Source: JBFLVQ01 sp040758525 (GTDB taxonomy: Bacteria; Acidobacteriota; Blastocatellia; Chloracidobacteriales; JADJPF01). From it: 40,210 nt of DNA. How positions within the stretch are numbered: the stretch's first letter is position 1; each line of letters begins with the position of its first letter. The translations under genes and the position numbers were made by a program. Below, piece after piece: positions 32,763-40,210 of this stretch. The notes beneath the pieces are model-generated. The model was not told the origin of the DNA. It was given only the letters and a program-made list of their open reading frames with translations, and made no database searches. The stretch is from contig JBFLVQ010000011.1 in NCBI GenBank assembly GCA_040758525.1, positions 1-40,210 on the forward strand. The letters run 5' to 3'.

Positions 32763-34715
32763 ATGTTGAGTCAGAAAAAAGAATTTCTGTTACTCTTCAG
32801 CATCCTCTGCATGCTGGTTATTACCTCAAACTCGGCGATGGCGCAGGTAGAGCCATCATGTTTTACCTGTCCTGGCAATATTGTCATCCCTACCAATATC
32901 GGAGAATGTTCTAGTCAAGCTTACTTCCCCCAAATGGATTTAAGTAAATGCCCAACAGGAACCTCGGTTAACTATTCGATCCCATCAGGCAGTACTTTTC
33001 CGTTAGGTACTACTAGCGTTATTGCAACCGTTAGTTATCGACAAGTAACTGTTTCCCGTTGTACTTTTCTGGTTACTGTAGTCGATCGCGAGCCACCAAT
33101 AATTAATTGCCCAACAGATATAACGGTGTCAGCCGCGCTTGGGCAAGGCATGGCAATCGTAAATTTCTCATTGCCCACTGCGACAGACAATTGCTCTAAT
33201 ACTGTAGTGACCGCTTCACCTCACAGCGGATCAAAATTTCCCATCGGTGCTACCGTTGTTACCGTAACGGCCACAGATAGTTTTGGCAATCGCACCAACT
33301 GCAGATTCACAGTAAATGTTAGAGATGCTCAACCACCATCAATCAACTGCCCTGCTGATCTCTTTTTTGATGCTCCTGCCGATCAATGCTCTATGGTGGT
33401 AAACTATCCCGCCATCAATGTCAGCGACAATTCAGGTAATGCCTCTCTAGTTGTCACGCCGCCATCTGGATCTATCTTTCCAATTGGCACCACAACCGTT
33501 AGAGTTACCGCTACTGATAATAGCGGCAATATTGCCCGTTGTAGCTTCAATGTCACAATTAGAGACCAGAACCCGCCAACTATCCTCTGCCCTGCAGATA
33601 TCGAGGTAATGGCATCAGGCCCACGCTGTTCAACAATAGTTGATTATCCACCCCTCGCAGTTGTTGATGAATGCCAGGAAACTATTATCGAATACTCCAT
33701 TCCTGCTGGCTCTGCTTTTTCAGTAGGAACTACCAGAGTATTAGTCAATGTCAAGGATGCGAGCGGAAATGAAAGTAGTTGTAGTTTCAATGTTAGAGTA
33801 AACGGCGAGCCGCAAGTCACCCTCAAACTGGAAGGGAATAATGAGGTGATAAACCTGGGGCCTGTCAGTGCACGTCGCACTCCTCGCCGTCGACCACCCT
33901 TTGCTTCCTTCACGCTGGAGAATATCGGTTGCGCGCCATTGAGTATGAACTTCGCTTCCCTGTTGCGTACCGGTGAAGATGTTAATAATGGCACCATATC
34001 GCTTGCCGATGACAGCGGTCTCTTCTCTTTGCGGGTGGGCAGTCCCGGTGTTACAGGAACACCAGTAGAAATGGGACAACCATTGACTATTACAGCGGGC
34101 GAACGAATGACTGTCTATCTGCTCTTCAATCCGCTATTTCCTGCTGTGGCCGATCGGCATCAGGGACTAACTGCCCGACAGGTATTGCCACCAACCCTCA
34201 ATTCAAATCTAACTATCGCTCATAATAGTGGTGCACCACTCACGATCGGTATAGTAGGCCACATTACCACAGGGCTAAAACTGATCGATCCGGTTAATCC
34301 GCAACGAAGGCCAGAAGTGCGCTTTACCAGATTTGGAGATGAATTTACTGCTGAATTCTCTATCTACGATGCCAATCTCGATGTCAATCGAGCAACATTC
34401 CAATTCTTTAACAGAATCGGGCAAGTAGTGGGATCGACAATCAGTGTGGATCTCGCTCAGGCAATTGAGCAGAGCGGATTGGTAATGGGTCAGAGTTTCA
34501 CCGTGATTCAGAGATTCACCGGCGCCAACGATAACAATGATATTGTCAGCGTGCGTATAAACGTATTTGATGGTGAATCGAGTGTTTCTATCTCATCGGG
34601 TTTACTAACAACCGCCAATTTAATGAAAGGCCAGTTGCCGATGCAGGCTGAAGGCGTTTCGGTAGTATTGCCGATCATAAAACTTGTGCAAACGGCGAAT
34701 AGCAACAACCGCTAA
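32763..34715 (+). CDS. Secreted HYR-repeat protein
   Basis: About 650 residues from ATG 32763 (AAAGGAG 8 nt upstream). Signal peptide ending near 'NSAMAQ'. Four consecutive HYR (immunoglobulin-like) domains cover about residues 33-350; each has the 'CP.di.v' strand, 'FPIGTT.V.VTATD..GN' and paired Cys ('INCPTDITV', 'INCPADLFF', 'ILCPADIEV'). The C-terminal part (about 355-650) is beta-rich ('SFTLENIGCAPLSMNF', 'ITAGERMTVYLLFNPLF') and resembles choice-of-anchor/ASPM-like strands. It has no sorting signal I recognise. Such proteins act at the cell surface or outside in adhesion or matrix. It shares orientation with the next two genes; any tie to the T6SS is only by proximity. Confidence 0.85.
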   Translation: MLSQKKEFLLLFSILCMLVITSNSAMAQVEPSCFTCPGNIVIPTNIGECSSQAYFPQMDLSKCPTGTSVNYSIPSGSTFPLGTTSVIATVSYRQVTVSRCTFLVTVVDREPPIINCPTDITVSAALGQGMAIVNFSLPTATDNCSNTVVTASPHSGSKFPIGATVVTVTATDSFGNRTNCRFTVNVRDAQPPSINCPADLFFDAPADQCSMVVNYPAINVSDNSGNASLVVTPPSGSIFPIGTTTVRVTATDNSGNIARCSFNVTIRDQNPPTILCPADIEVMASGPRCSTIVDYPPLAVVDECQETIIEYSIPAGSAFSVGTTRVLVNVKDASGNESSCSFNVRVNGEPQVTLKLEGNNEVINLGPVSARRTPRRRPPFASFTLENIGCAPLSMNFASLLRTGEDVNNGTISLADDSGLFSLRVGSPGVTGTPVEMGQPLTITAGERMTVYLLFNPLFPAVADRHQGLTARQVLPPTLNSNLTIAHNSGAPLTIGIVGHITTGLKLIDPVNPQRRPEVRFTRFGDEFTAEFSIYDANLDVNRATFQFFNRIGQVVGSTISVDLAQAIEQSGLVMGQSFTVIQRFTGANDNNDIVSVRINVFDGESSVSISSGLLTTANLMKGQLPMQAEGVSVVLPIIKLVQTANSNNR

Positions 34716-34752
34716 AGAATATTTGCCGCCCAGACAAAAAGGAGTGATGAAT

Positions 34753-35766
34753 ATGAGATCACAATACATAATAATTGGACTTATGCTAATCCTGTTCGTT
34801 GGGATGATACCGAAACCCACGAATGCTGCCGGCAGCATGTCGTTAGCAGCATTAATGCCACCCATACCAATAACTACACTGGCACCGATCGGAAGAATCG
34901 ATTCGCTGGGGACATTCTCAGTAAATGGTCGATTAATGGGAGGAAACAGTTCCATTCGCGGTGGAGATCTACTCCAGACATTTGATGATACTGGAGCAAG
35001 TGTGGAATTCCCCGTGCTGGGAAAGGCACAATTAACAAAAGGTACAGTGGTACGGTTTTATCAAGGGGCAAGGAAGATTGATACCGAAAGCAGTGAGCAG
35101 ATCCTTATGATTACGCTTCTCAGTGGCAATCTGGCTGTTGATCTTAAACCAACCATCAGTGCCTATCTACAAGCTGGCGAAGCAATATTTACCACCATTG
35201 AAGGCGCCCGTTTTCGAACCAAATTTTCAAATGGTCAGATCGCTGTTTATGGCGAACCGGGAACAATAAATGATAGTACTGGGATTTCTCCGCAGTCATC
35301 TACACAGAAATATTTTCTGCGTCCGGTAGGAATGGGTGCCAGCGTTAGCGTAAGGGCACGCAGCACACGCCAGATTCAGATACAGGTAACGGACGAGCAT
35401 GATAAACCCGTACCTGATCTGCCGATATTCTTCCTGCTTGGCAGCGGTAAAAGTTTTGGCTCATTGGGAAGCATGGCGAGCGCCAGTATGACTACCACCA
35501 CCAACAATCAAGGGATTGCATCGATCACTTTTAATGCTGGCGATACGCCAGGATCAACCAACATTACTGCCACAGTTGAAGGTACAAACTACTCCTGGAC
35601 TGGGGAAATAGTGATTACCAAGGCAGTAGGGTTCTGGACAATGAAGAAGACATTGCTGGTAACCGCCGCCGCTGCCGCTGGTATTTCAACTGGAATTGCG
35701 ATCACTAATGCTGGCAGTAATACTAGGAGTGCTGTGAAGCCATTGCCGCCGGGAATAAGACCGTGA
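34753..35766 (+). CDS. Exported FecR-like protein with Big_1-type Ig domain
   Basis: About 337 residues from ATG 34753, preceded by AAAAAGGAGTGAT, nearly the same leader as the HYR gene. Signal peptide 'MRSQYIIIGLMLILFVGM' ending near 'TNAAGS'. A FecR-like beta domain follows (about 35-165: 'GTFSVNGRLMGGNSSIRGGD', 'SVEFPVLGKAQLTKGTVVRF', 'LLSGNLAVDL'), then a Big_1-type Ig domain (about 200-290: 'IQVTDEHDKPVPDLPIFFLL', 'TTTNNQGIASITFNAGDTPG'). A hydrophobic Ala/Gly segment near the C-terminus (about 298-320) may anchor it in the membrane. The function is unknown; FecR-like domains with Ig modules occur in envelope scaffolds and signalling proteins. Confidence 0.82.
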   Translation: MRSQYIIIGLMLILFVGMIPKPTNAAGSMSLAALMPPIPITTLAPIGRIDSLGTFSVNGRLMGGNSSIRGGDLLQTFDDTGASVEFPVLGKAQLTKGTVVRFYQGARKIDTESSEQILMITLLSGNLAVDLKPTISAYLQAGEAIFTTIEGARFRTKFSNGQIAVYGEPGTINDSTGISPQSSTQKYFLRPVGMGASVSVRARSTRQIQIQVTDEHDKPVPDLPIFFLLGSGKSFGSLGSMASASMTTTTNNQGIASITFNAGDTPGSTNITATVEGTNYSWTGEIVITKAVGFWTMKKTLLVTAAAAAGISTGIAITNAGSNTRSAVKPLPPGIRP

Positions 35767-35844
35767 AAACCCTGCTAGCAAGCACGCGATGATCAGGCTT
35801 TACAGATAAGTAGTTTGGTTAATTTGATGATCGTGGGTGGCATT

Positions 35845-38244
35845 ATGAAAAATAGCTTATTTCCTCGAACTTTTCTGGCGTTACTGCTATTGCTGGTAAT
35901 GACAGCAATGGCAGCAGTCCTTGTCATTAATGCACAAGACCAGCGGGAACGGGGTCTTAAAGTCGGCGCAACTACGCAAGAGACTCTCGCTGGTCGTAAG
36001 GTAGAACTCTGGGCGGTATTAATTGGTATATCTCGTTACCAGTATGGCGATCAGAATATTGATGGAAATCAGATCTCGAATCTAAAAAATGCTGCCGATG
36101 ACGCACAAGCGATCTACGATTTTCTGCGTAGTGATGAGGGTGGTAATTTCCGCAATGTTACCGAAGGTGGTCATATGATCCTGCTCAAGGATGAGCAAGC
36201 CACACTGGCAAATGTGGAGCGCGCCCTTTCGCTGCTTAAACAGACAAAACCTGATGACTATTTTGTCATCTACATTGCCGCCCATGGGGCACTGATACCG
36301 GAACGTTCCAAAAAGAGTGATACTACCATCGAGGTACCATATTTTGTGCTTTATGACACGGATCTAGACAATATGCAGGGAACTGGTATGAGGATGGATC
36401 TCTTCCGCAAAATAGTTGAAGCCATTCCGGCCAAAAAGGGTTTGGTACTTTCTGATACCTGTCATAGCGCTGGGGTGCAACTGATGGGACGCGATCCTTC
36501 CTCTACCTCATTACGAGCTAATGTAAGATATTTGGAAGAGATGGGCCGAATAGGTAGTGGTGTGGGATTTATCTCGGCTGCTGATCAACTGGAGCAGTCC
36601 TATGAACTTGATGAACTCAATCATGGTGTGTTCACCTATAGTCTGCTGGAAGCGTTACGCGGCAATGCTGACGAAGATCAGGATGGGATAGTCAATTTCA
36701 ACGAGCTAGTAAAATTCTTGCGTCAAGAGGTGCCGAGGCTCACCGATCAAAAACAGCACCCTCATTACACCACCACAGCAATAGAAGCCAATTACATCCC
36801 GCTCTCAATTGTACGCTATGCTGACCATAGAGATTTGAATAGTAGAGATCATATGGGAGAATACGGGACATTGGTATTACGCACACCCGATGTTGATGGC
36901 GTAGAGGTTGCGATAGATGGTTCAGTAATTGGTCGTCTGAGCAGTAACGGTGAGCGCACTGTGAAGGCGCGTATGGGAGAACATCAGCTCTCATTCAGCA
37001 AGGGCGTGTTAAAGCGTGAATTGCAGATTATGGTTGAGCGCGACAGATCCAAATTGGTTGAAGTGAACTTATCATTTAGTGAAAGTGAGGAAGAATCGCT
37101 GGTGGGAAGCACAAAACAGCAACAGAGCGTCTTTCTGCCAACAGAGACTACGCCCTCTAAAGAGGCCAAAGACCTCTTCCTTAAAGGTGTGGAGAGTTTC
37201 AACCAGCAGAAGTTCAAAAACGCAATCGATCTGTTCTCCCGTGCTCTGAAAGCTAACAATGGTGTCTATGCCGATGCGCTGGTTTTTCGCGGGCGTGCGG
37301 AACAATCACTCGGGTTGAAAGAGGCTGCGTTAATCAGTTTCCAGACTGCGCTGCAGCTAAGACCGACCGACTTTGAAACTCAGACCCTTTTGGCAGAAGC
37401 AAAGTTTAATGCTGGTTACAATGTTAATGAAGTAGTTGAGGAGTTGCGTAATATCATTAATCGTCATCCGAATTTCGATTTTGCCCGCGTGGTGCTCGGC
37501 GACATATTATTTTGGCGTCACGATCTGATCGGCGCTGAACGCCAATTACGTCGTGCAATCATAATCAATCCACTATCACCCCCCGCTCATATGATACTGG
37601 CCGACGTGCTCACCTATCAGGAAGCTAAATCGAAACAGCAAGAAGCAGTCGCCGAAGCGGAACGGGCGCTGGAACTCTTTCAGGAAGTCTCCCGCAAACA
37701 AGTATCAGCAACACATGGATTAAAATGGTTGTCGATATCGCATATTATTTTCGGCGGCGCGCGTTATGTCAATGTTGCAGCTATGGCGGAGGCGCATCAT
37801 ATTTTAGCCAAAACTCTAACTCGTGTGGTGGAGAGGGATGAGACACTGACCGAGCGTGAAACTTATCTTGCTAAAGCGCGTACACACCTTAACGAATCCA
37901 TCAAGCTCGCTCGGCAGTCAAACAATCAACGCCGTCTTGCCTTGGTATTAGACACTAGCGCGCAACACCATCTACTCAGCAGCAGAGCGAAGGAAGCCAT
38001 AGTGGATGCCGAACTGGCGCTTAAAACCGCCCAATCACTTCCAGATCTGAAAGATTTTCCTGATGCCCATTACACACTCTATGCCGCCTATAATAGTCTG
38101 CAAAAATTTAATGAAGCAGTCGAGCACCTGCAGAAGTTTCTGAGCAACTACGATCCATACTTGAGCCAGGAAGAGCGTAAGATCTATCAAGAAGAATTGG
38201 ATCGACTAAAACGCGCCGCTACTGCCAACCGTCAAAAAGAATAA
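35845..38244 (+). CDS. Exported caspase-like (peptidase C14) protein with EF-hand loop, PEGA and TPR repeats
   Basis: About 799 residues from ATG 35845. N-terminal hydrophobic segment at about 9-30 (signal or anchor). Caspase-like domain about 50-265 with His147 in 'YIAAHG' and Cys206 in 'LSDTCHSAG', the expected dyad. A complete EF-hand-type loop, 'DEDQDGIVNFNE' (276-287), follows. A PEGA-like domain (about 341-412: 'TPDVDGVEVAIDGSVIG') and a TPR array (about 440-790: 'AKDLFLKGVESFNQQKFKNA', 'SLGLKEAALISFQTALQLRP') complete it. Predicted to be a calcium-sensitive peptidase outside the cytoplasm. The start is uncertain; ATG 35827 and a TTG at 35815 are alternatives. It follows the FecR gene by 78 nt. 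PEGA is shared with the kinase at 8561-10828. Confidence 0.88.
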   Translation: MKNSLFPRTFLALLLLLVMTAMAAVLVINAQDQRERGLKVGATTQETLAGRKVELWAVLIGISRYQYGDQNIDGNQISNLKNAADDAQAIYDFLRSDEGGNFRNVTEGGHMILLKDEQATLANVERALSLLKQTKPDDYFVIYIAAHGALIPERSKKSDTTIEVPYFVLYDTDLDNMQGTGMRMDLFRKIVEAIPAKKGLVLSDTCHSAGVQLMGRDPSSTSLRANVRYLEEMGRIGSGVGFISAADQLEQSYELDELNHGVFTYSLLEALRGNADEDQDGIVNFNELVKFLRQEVPRLTDQKQHPHYTTTAIEANYIPLSIVRYADHRDLNSRDHMGEYGTLVLRTPDVDGVEVAIDGSVIGRLSSNGERTVKARMGEHQLSFSKGVLKRELQIMVERDRSKLVEVNLSFSESEEESLVGSTKQQQSVFLPTETTPSKEAKDLFLKGVESFNQQKFKNAIDLFSRALKANNGVYADALVFRGRAEQSLGLKEAALISFQTALQLRPTDFETQTLLAEAKFNAGYNVNEVVEELRNIINRHPNFDFARVVLGDILFWRHDLIGAERQLRRAIIINPLSPPAHMILADVLTYQEAKSKQQEAVAEAERALELFQEVSRKQVSATHGLKWLSISHIIFGGARYVNVAAMAEAHHILAKTLTRVVERDETLTERETYLAKARTHLNESIKLARQSNNQRRLALVLDTSAQHHLLSSRAKEAIVDAELALKTAQSLPDLKDFPDAHYTLYAAYNSLQKFNEAVEHLQKFLSNYDPYLSQEERKIYQEELDRLKRAATANRQKE

Positions 38245-38297
38245 CGAAGGGAATTTTACATCTGAGATAAAAGGATTATCGACACAAAAGAAAGTAG

Positions 38298-38750
38298 TAC
38301 GGTTGGTATGGCCAGAACCTTTTCGCATACTCGATGACGAGCAATTGGTATTACACCTTTGTAAGCTTCCCAATCATCAGTGTAAAAGATTGCCTGCTGG
38401 CGATACTCTTTAGGTAAGAGTTTCCATAACTGACGAGCACTGTCACGACTATGGTCGCCAACATAGGAGACTATCAGCAAGTTGGTATTAACATCAATAG
38501 CTATCCAGATCCACTATTTATTTTCTCTATTACCAATGCGTATAATCGCAGCAATCGCATATCAAGCTGTTGAGCATAAAGCATAACATTAGGATGGTCT
38601 GGTAACTGCTGATATTGCTCAAAGATGAAATGTAGTAGTTACGTTAAGCTAATATTGAGCACGCGGCAAATACCTCACAGCGATAGACGCTCTAATAGTA
38701 ACTTGTTAACTAAATCTCGTGTTGCCTGCTCTGCTTGTACTGCCCCATTT
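38298..38750 (-). pseudogene. Broken IS1-family transposase
   Basis: Read on the minus strand, the first part gives 'RDLVNKLLLERLSL' stop 'GICRVLNISLT' stop 'LLHFIFEQYQQLPDHPNVML', with in-frame stops at about 38675-38677 and 38644-38646. After a frameshift it continues as 'WIWIAIDVNTNLLIVSYVGD' and 'HSRDSARQLWKLLPKEYRQQ', then 'AIFYTDDWEAYKGVIP' and, after another frame change, 'KGSGHTNR'. These are InsA-like and DDE parts of IS1 transposases. The zinc-finger start and the C-terminal 'IERFNNTLRQR' region with the last catalytic residue are missing. A TAG stop also precedes the DDE part (about 38514-38516). It is dead. Inverted repeats could not be identified. Confidence 0.85.
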
Positions 38751-38968
38751 CATTTTCCTTCATTTTCACCACCATCTATCCTCTCCCTTTCATTAATTTT
38801 CCACATCTCTCTTTAGATCTATGGTGAATTGTCACAGTACAAAACAAGAGTATTGATACAAAGAAACACACAGGAAAAAAACGGGAAATTGATTGTAATT
38901 TATTATCAACTATTTAGTAGTTTGTTCTCCTTAATTATCTAAGCCATTAATGGTCGCTGGCACTCTCA

Positions 38969-39403
38969 TTGCTAAATAGTTTGTTACATACATTATTATG
39001 GGTGACAGCAGCACCTGTTAATGAGACTGATATGAAATTACTGCCTAACAGTTTCAAGCATCTAAAAACTATTATTAAATTGTTGGGACTAGTTATTATT
39101 GGAGCTATTTGCAAGCTTGATGCGGGTTTTGATTCAAAGAAAAATAGACGATTAGTTCAGCAAATAAAATGCAAACCTAACATAAAAGAAAACCCTCGTA
39201 ATCGTCAAAAACCGCAGCGAGGTCCTAAGCGATTCTTTGATGCTGATATTTATAAACTGCGCTTTAGAGTTGAGCGATCTTTTGCTTGGGAAGACAAATT
39301 TAGGCGTTTAATTATTCGTTGGAAACGTATTCATCAACGCCATATGGGCTTTCACTTTATCACTTTCACTTTCATCAATTTAAGAGAGTTTTGCAGTGTT
39401 TAG
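38969..39403 (+). pseudogene. Truncated IS5-family transposase, C-terminal part
   Basis: The open frame matches only the last third of IS5-type DDE transposases: 'LDAGFDSKKNRRLVQQ' (second catalytic Asp), 'KPNIKENPRNRQKPQRGPKR', 'FFDADIYKLRFRVERSFAWE' with the final catalytic Glu in 'VERSF', and 'HMGFHFITFTFINLREF'. The N-terminal half with the first Asp is absent, and the upstream 150 nt show no matching frame, so it cannot transpose by itself. It lies in the AT-rich edge beside the IS1 remnant, supporting repeated insertions after the caspase gene. Confidence 0.8.
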
Positions 39404-39428
39404 ATAAACTTACAATCAGTTCACTATA

Positions 39429-39447
39429 AAACTGTACTACAGTTTTT
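39429..39447. terminator. Bidirectional terminator-like palindrome
   Basis: AAAACTGTA-C-TACAGTTTT is a perfect inverted repeat with A-runs and T-runs on its two sides, lying between two converging frames (transposase remnant ending 39403, minus-strand gene ending 39437). It would serve as a terminator in both directions, or be an insertion-sequence end. Confidence 0.6.
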
Positions 39448-39982
39448 CATTTATAAAATAAATCATGTTATCCTCTATTTTATAAATTAGTGGTGCAACC
39501 ATTACTTTTGGATACCTAAATCTTAATCTTTTTGCTTCACTTAAAATAAAATCTACTTCATTACCAATTTCAAACATGGGAGCAAAATGCATAAAATGTT
39601 GTTCTGCCATTTCTCTATCCCATCCTCCAATTTCTACTAATCCATTAATAAATATATCACGTCGAGAAATTAAATTTACCATTCCGCAATTATTATGTCC
39701 CATTAATGCAATATGTTTTACACCTCCTACAGCTATTGCATATGATACTTTAAATTCGCTATACCTTAAGTTTGCTCCACCAGCACGCAATATATATGCA
39801 AAGTTATCTGGTATATTCAATGACTTCCTATTATCCATACACATGCCAATTAAAAGCTGAGCTTTTGTATATACATCAAATGATAGTTTTAGATTATGAT
39901 ACTCCAATAATAAACTTATTGGGGTTGATTGAAATTCTTCAGGTATGTCTCTTGATGTAGAAATTTTTATTAATCTTTTCAT
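39437..39982 (-). CDS. Beta-carbonic-anhydrase-like protein
   Basis: 181 residues. Beta-class carbonic anhydrases bind zinc through Cys-His-Cys with an Asp-Arg dyad after the first Cys and catalyse CO2 hydration. Here 'IGMCMDNRKSL' supplies Cys48, Asp50 and Arg52, and 'IALMGHNNCGM' supplies His96 and Cys99, with the family 'AYILRAGGA' and 'SYAIAVGGVKHI' between them. All metal ligands are present. It is at the short end for the family, and the C-terminal part ('VMVAPLIYKIEDNMIYFINE') is complete. The gene is strikingly AT-rich with Ile/Asn/Lys codons ending in A/T, unlike the T6SS genes, which suggests a separate origin. The ribosome site is weak. A related non-catalytic zinc protein is possible. 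Confidence 0.75.
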   Translation of the reverse strand: MKRLIKISTSRDIPEEFQSTPISLLLEYHNLKLSFDVYTKAQLLIGMCMDNRKSLNIPDNFAYILRAGGANLRYSEFKVSYAIAVGGVKHIALMGHNNCGMVNLISRRDIFINGLVEIGGWDREMAEQHFMHFAPMFEIGNEVDFILSEAKRLRFRYPKVMVAPLIYKIEDNMIYFINEKL

Positions 39983-40210
39983 AATATCAAGCCTAATTTT
40001 TATTTTTTAAATTACCTTACATTTTATCATAGCTATTTATTTATGTATTTCATAGCACGCTTAACATTATATTCAACCTCTAACAACGGTATATCCTCAC
40101 ACCCGTATGTAACAAATACCGATAGCAACGGTGAAAGTACCAATTAGCCCTCTTTTATCACTAAGGGGCAAAGCCACAATATGTATTCATAATAGCAATA
40201 AGGCTGAGAA
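39983..40210. other. AT-rich edge without recognisable gene
   Basis: 228 nt up to the window end. It contains the upstream region of the carbonic-anhydrase-like gene (minus strand). I see no tRNA, CRISPR repeat or convincing ORF. Confidence 0.5.

Noticed and set aside
38625..38816. Plus-strand open frame over the IS1 remnant
   Set aside because: The minus strand carries recognisable transposase pieces; the plus-strand frame has no motif or ribosome site.
1..40210. CRISPR arrays, tRNA, rRNA or integrase genes
   Set aside because: No spaced direct repeats, tRNA cloverleaf sequence, rRNA-like stretch or integrase motif was found on reading either strand.

Overview
The window holds most of one type VI secretion system (T6SS) locus from a diderm (Gram-negative) bacterium, followed by an envelope/signalling gene trio and an AT-rich edge full of insertion-sequence remains. 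The combination of kinase-SUMF1, FHA, DUF4384, HYR, FecR and caspase-TPR proteins is typical of large environmental genomes such as Acidobacteriota, Planctomycetota or Myxococcota. An acidobacterial origin is my best guess, but the sequence alone does not prove it.

Layout. (1) 1-10828, minus strand: one tightly packed operon reading leftwards: a GTG-started membrane Ser/Thr kinase with a SUMF1-like output domain, two secreted DUF4384 proteins, a secreted trypsin-like protease, two FHA membrane proteins, tssK and tssL (cut by the window edge). (2) 10829-11199: divergent control region with a perfect 14-bp tandem repeat next to tssM. (3) 11200-24550, plus strand: tssM, tagJ (impE), an unlisted 46-codon ORF, tssA, tssB, tssC, two hcp genes, an unknown Gly-rich protein bracketed by hairpins, tssE, tssF, tssG. 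(4) 24579-32496: tssH (clpV), an unknown protein, vgrG, a DUF4123 adaptor, a PAAR tip protein, a small accessory protein and a C39-like cysteine-peptidase-fold protein in the usual effector position. (5) 32763-38244: secreted HYR-repeat protein, FecR/Ig protein, and a caspase/EF-hand/PEGA/TPR protein. (6) 38250-40210: broken IS1-family and IS5-family transposases and an AT-rich beta-carbonic-anhydrase-like gene.

How it works together. TssL, TssM and TssK with TssE, TssF, TssG and TssA form the membrane complex and baseplate. TssB and TssC form the sheath, Hcp the tube, VgrG and PAAR the tip, and ClpV recycles the sheath. All core components except TssJ are visible; tssJ may lie beyond the left edge.

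The most distinctive part is the minus-strand operon. One FHA protein carries, across a membrane segment, a lytic transglycosylase domain with its catalytic Glu. Its neighbour carries a recognisably related domain in which that Glu is Gln, and both share a C-terminal motif. With the kinase, this suggests a phosphorylation-gated peptidoglycan-opening module built into the T6SS. Other points to follow up are the tiny ORF between tagJ and tssA, a perfect 12-bp hairpin just before tssB, an Hcp with an N-terminal extension, and three candidate cargo proteins.
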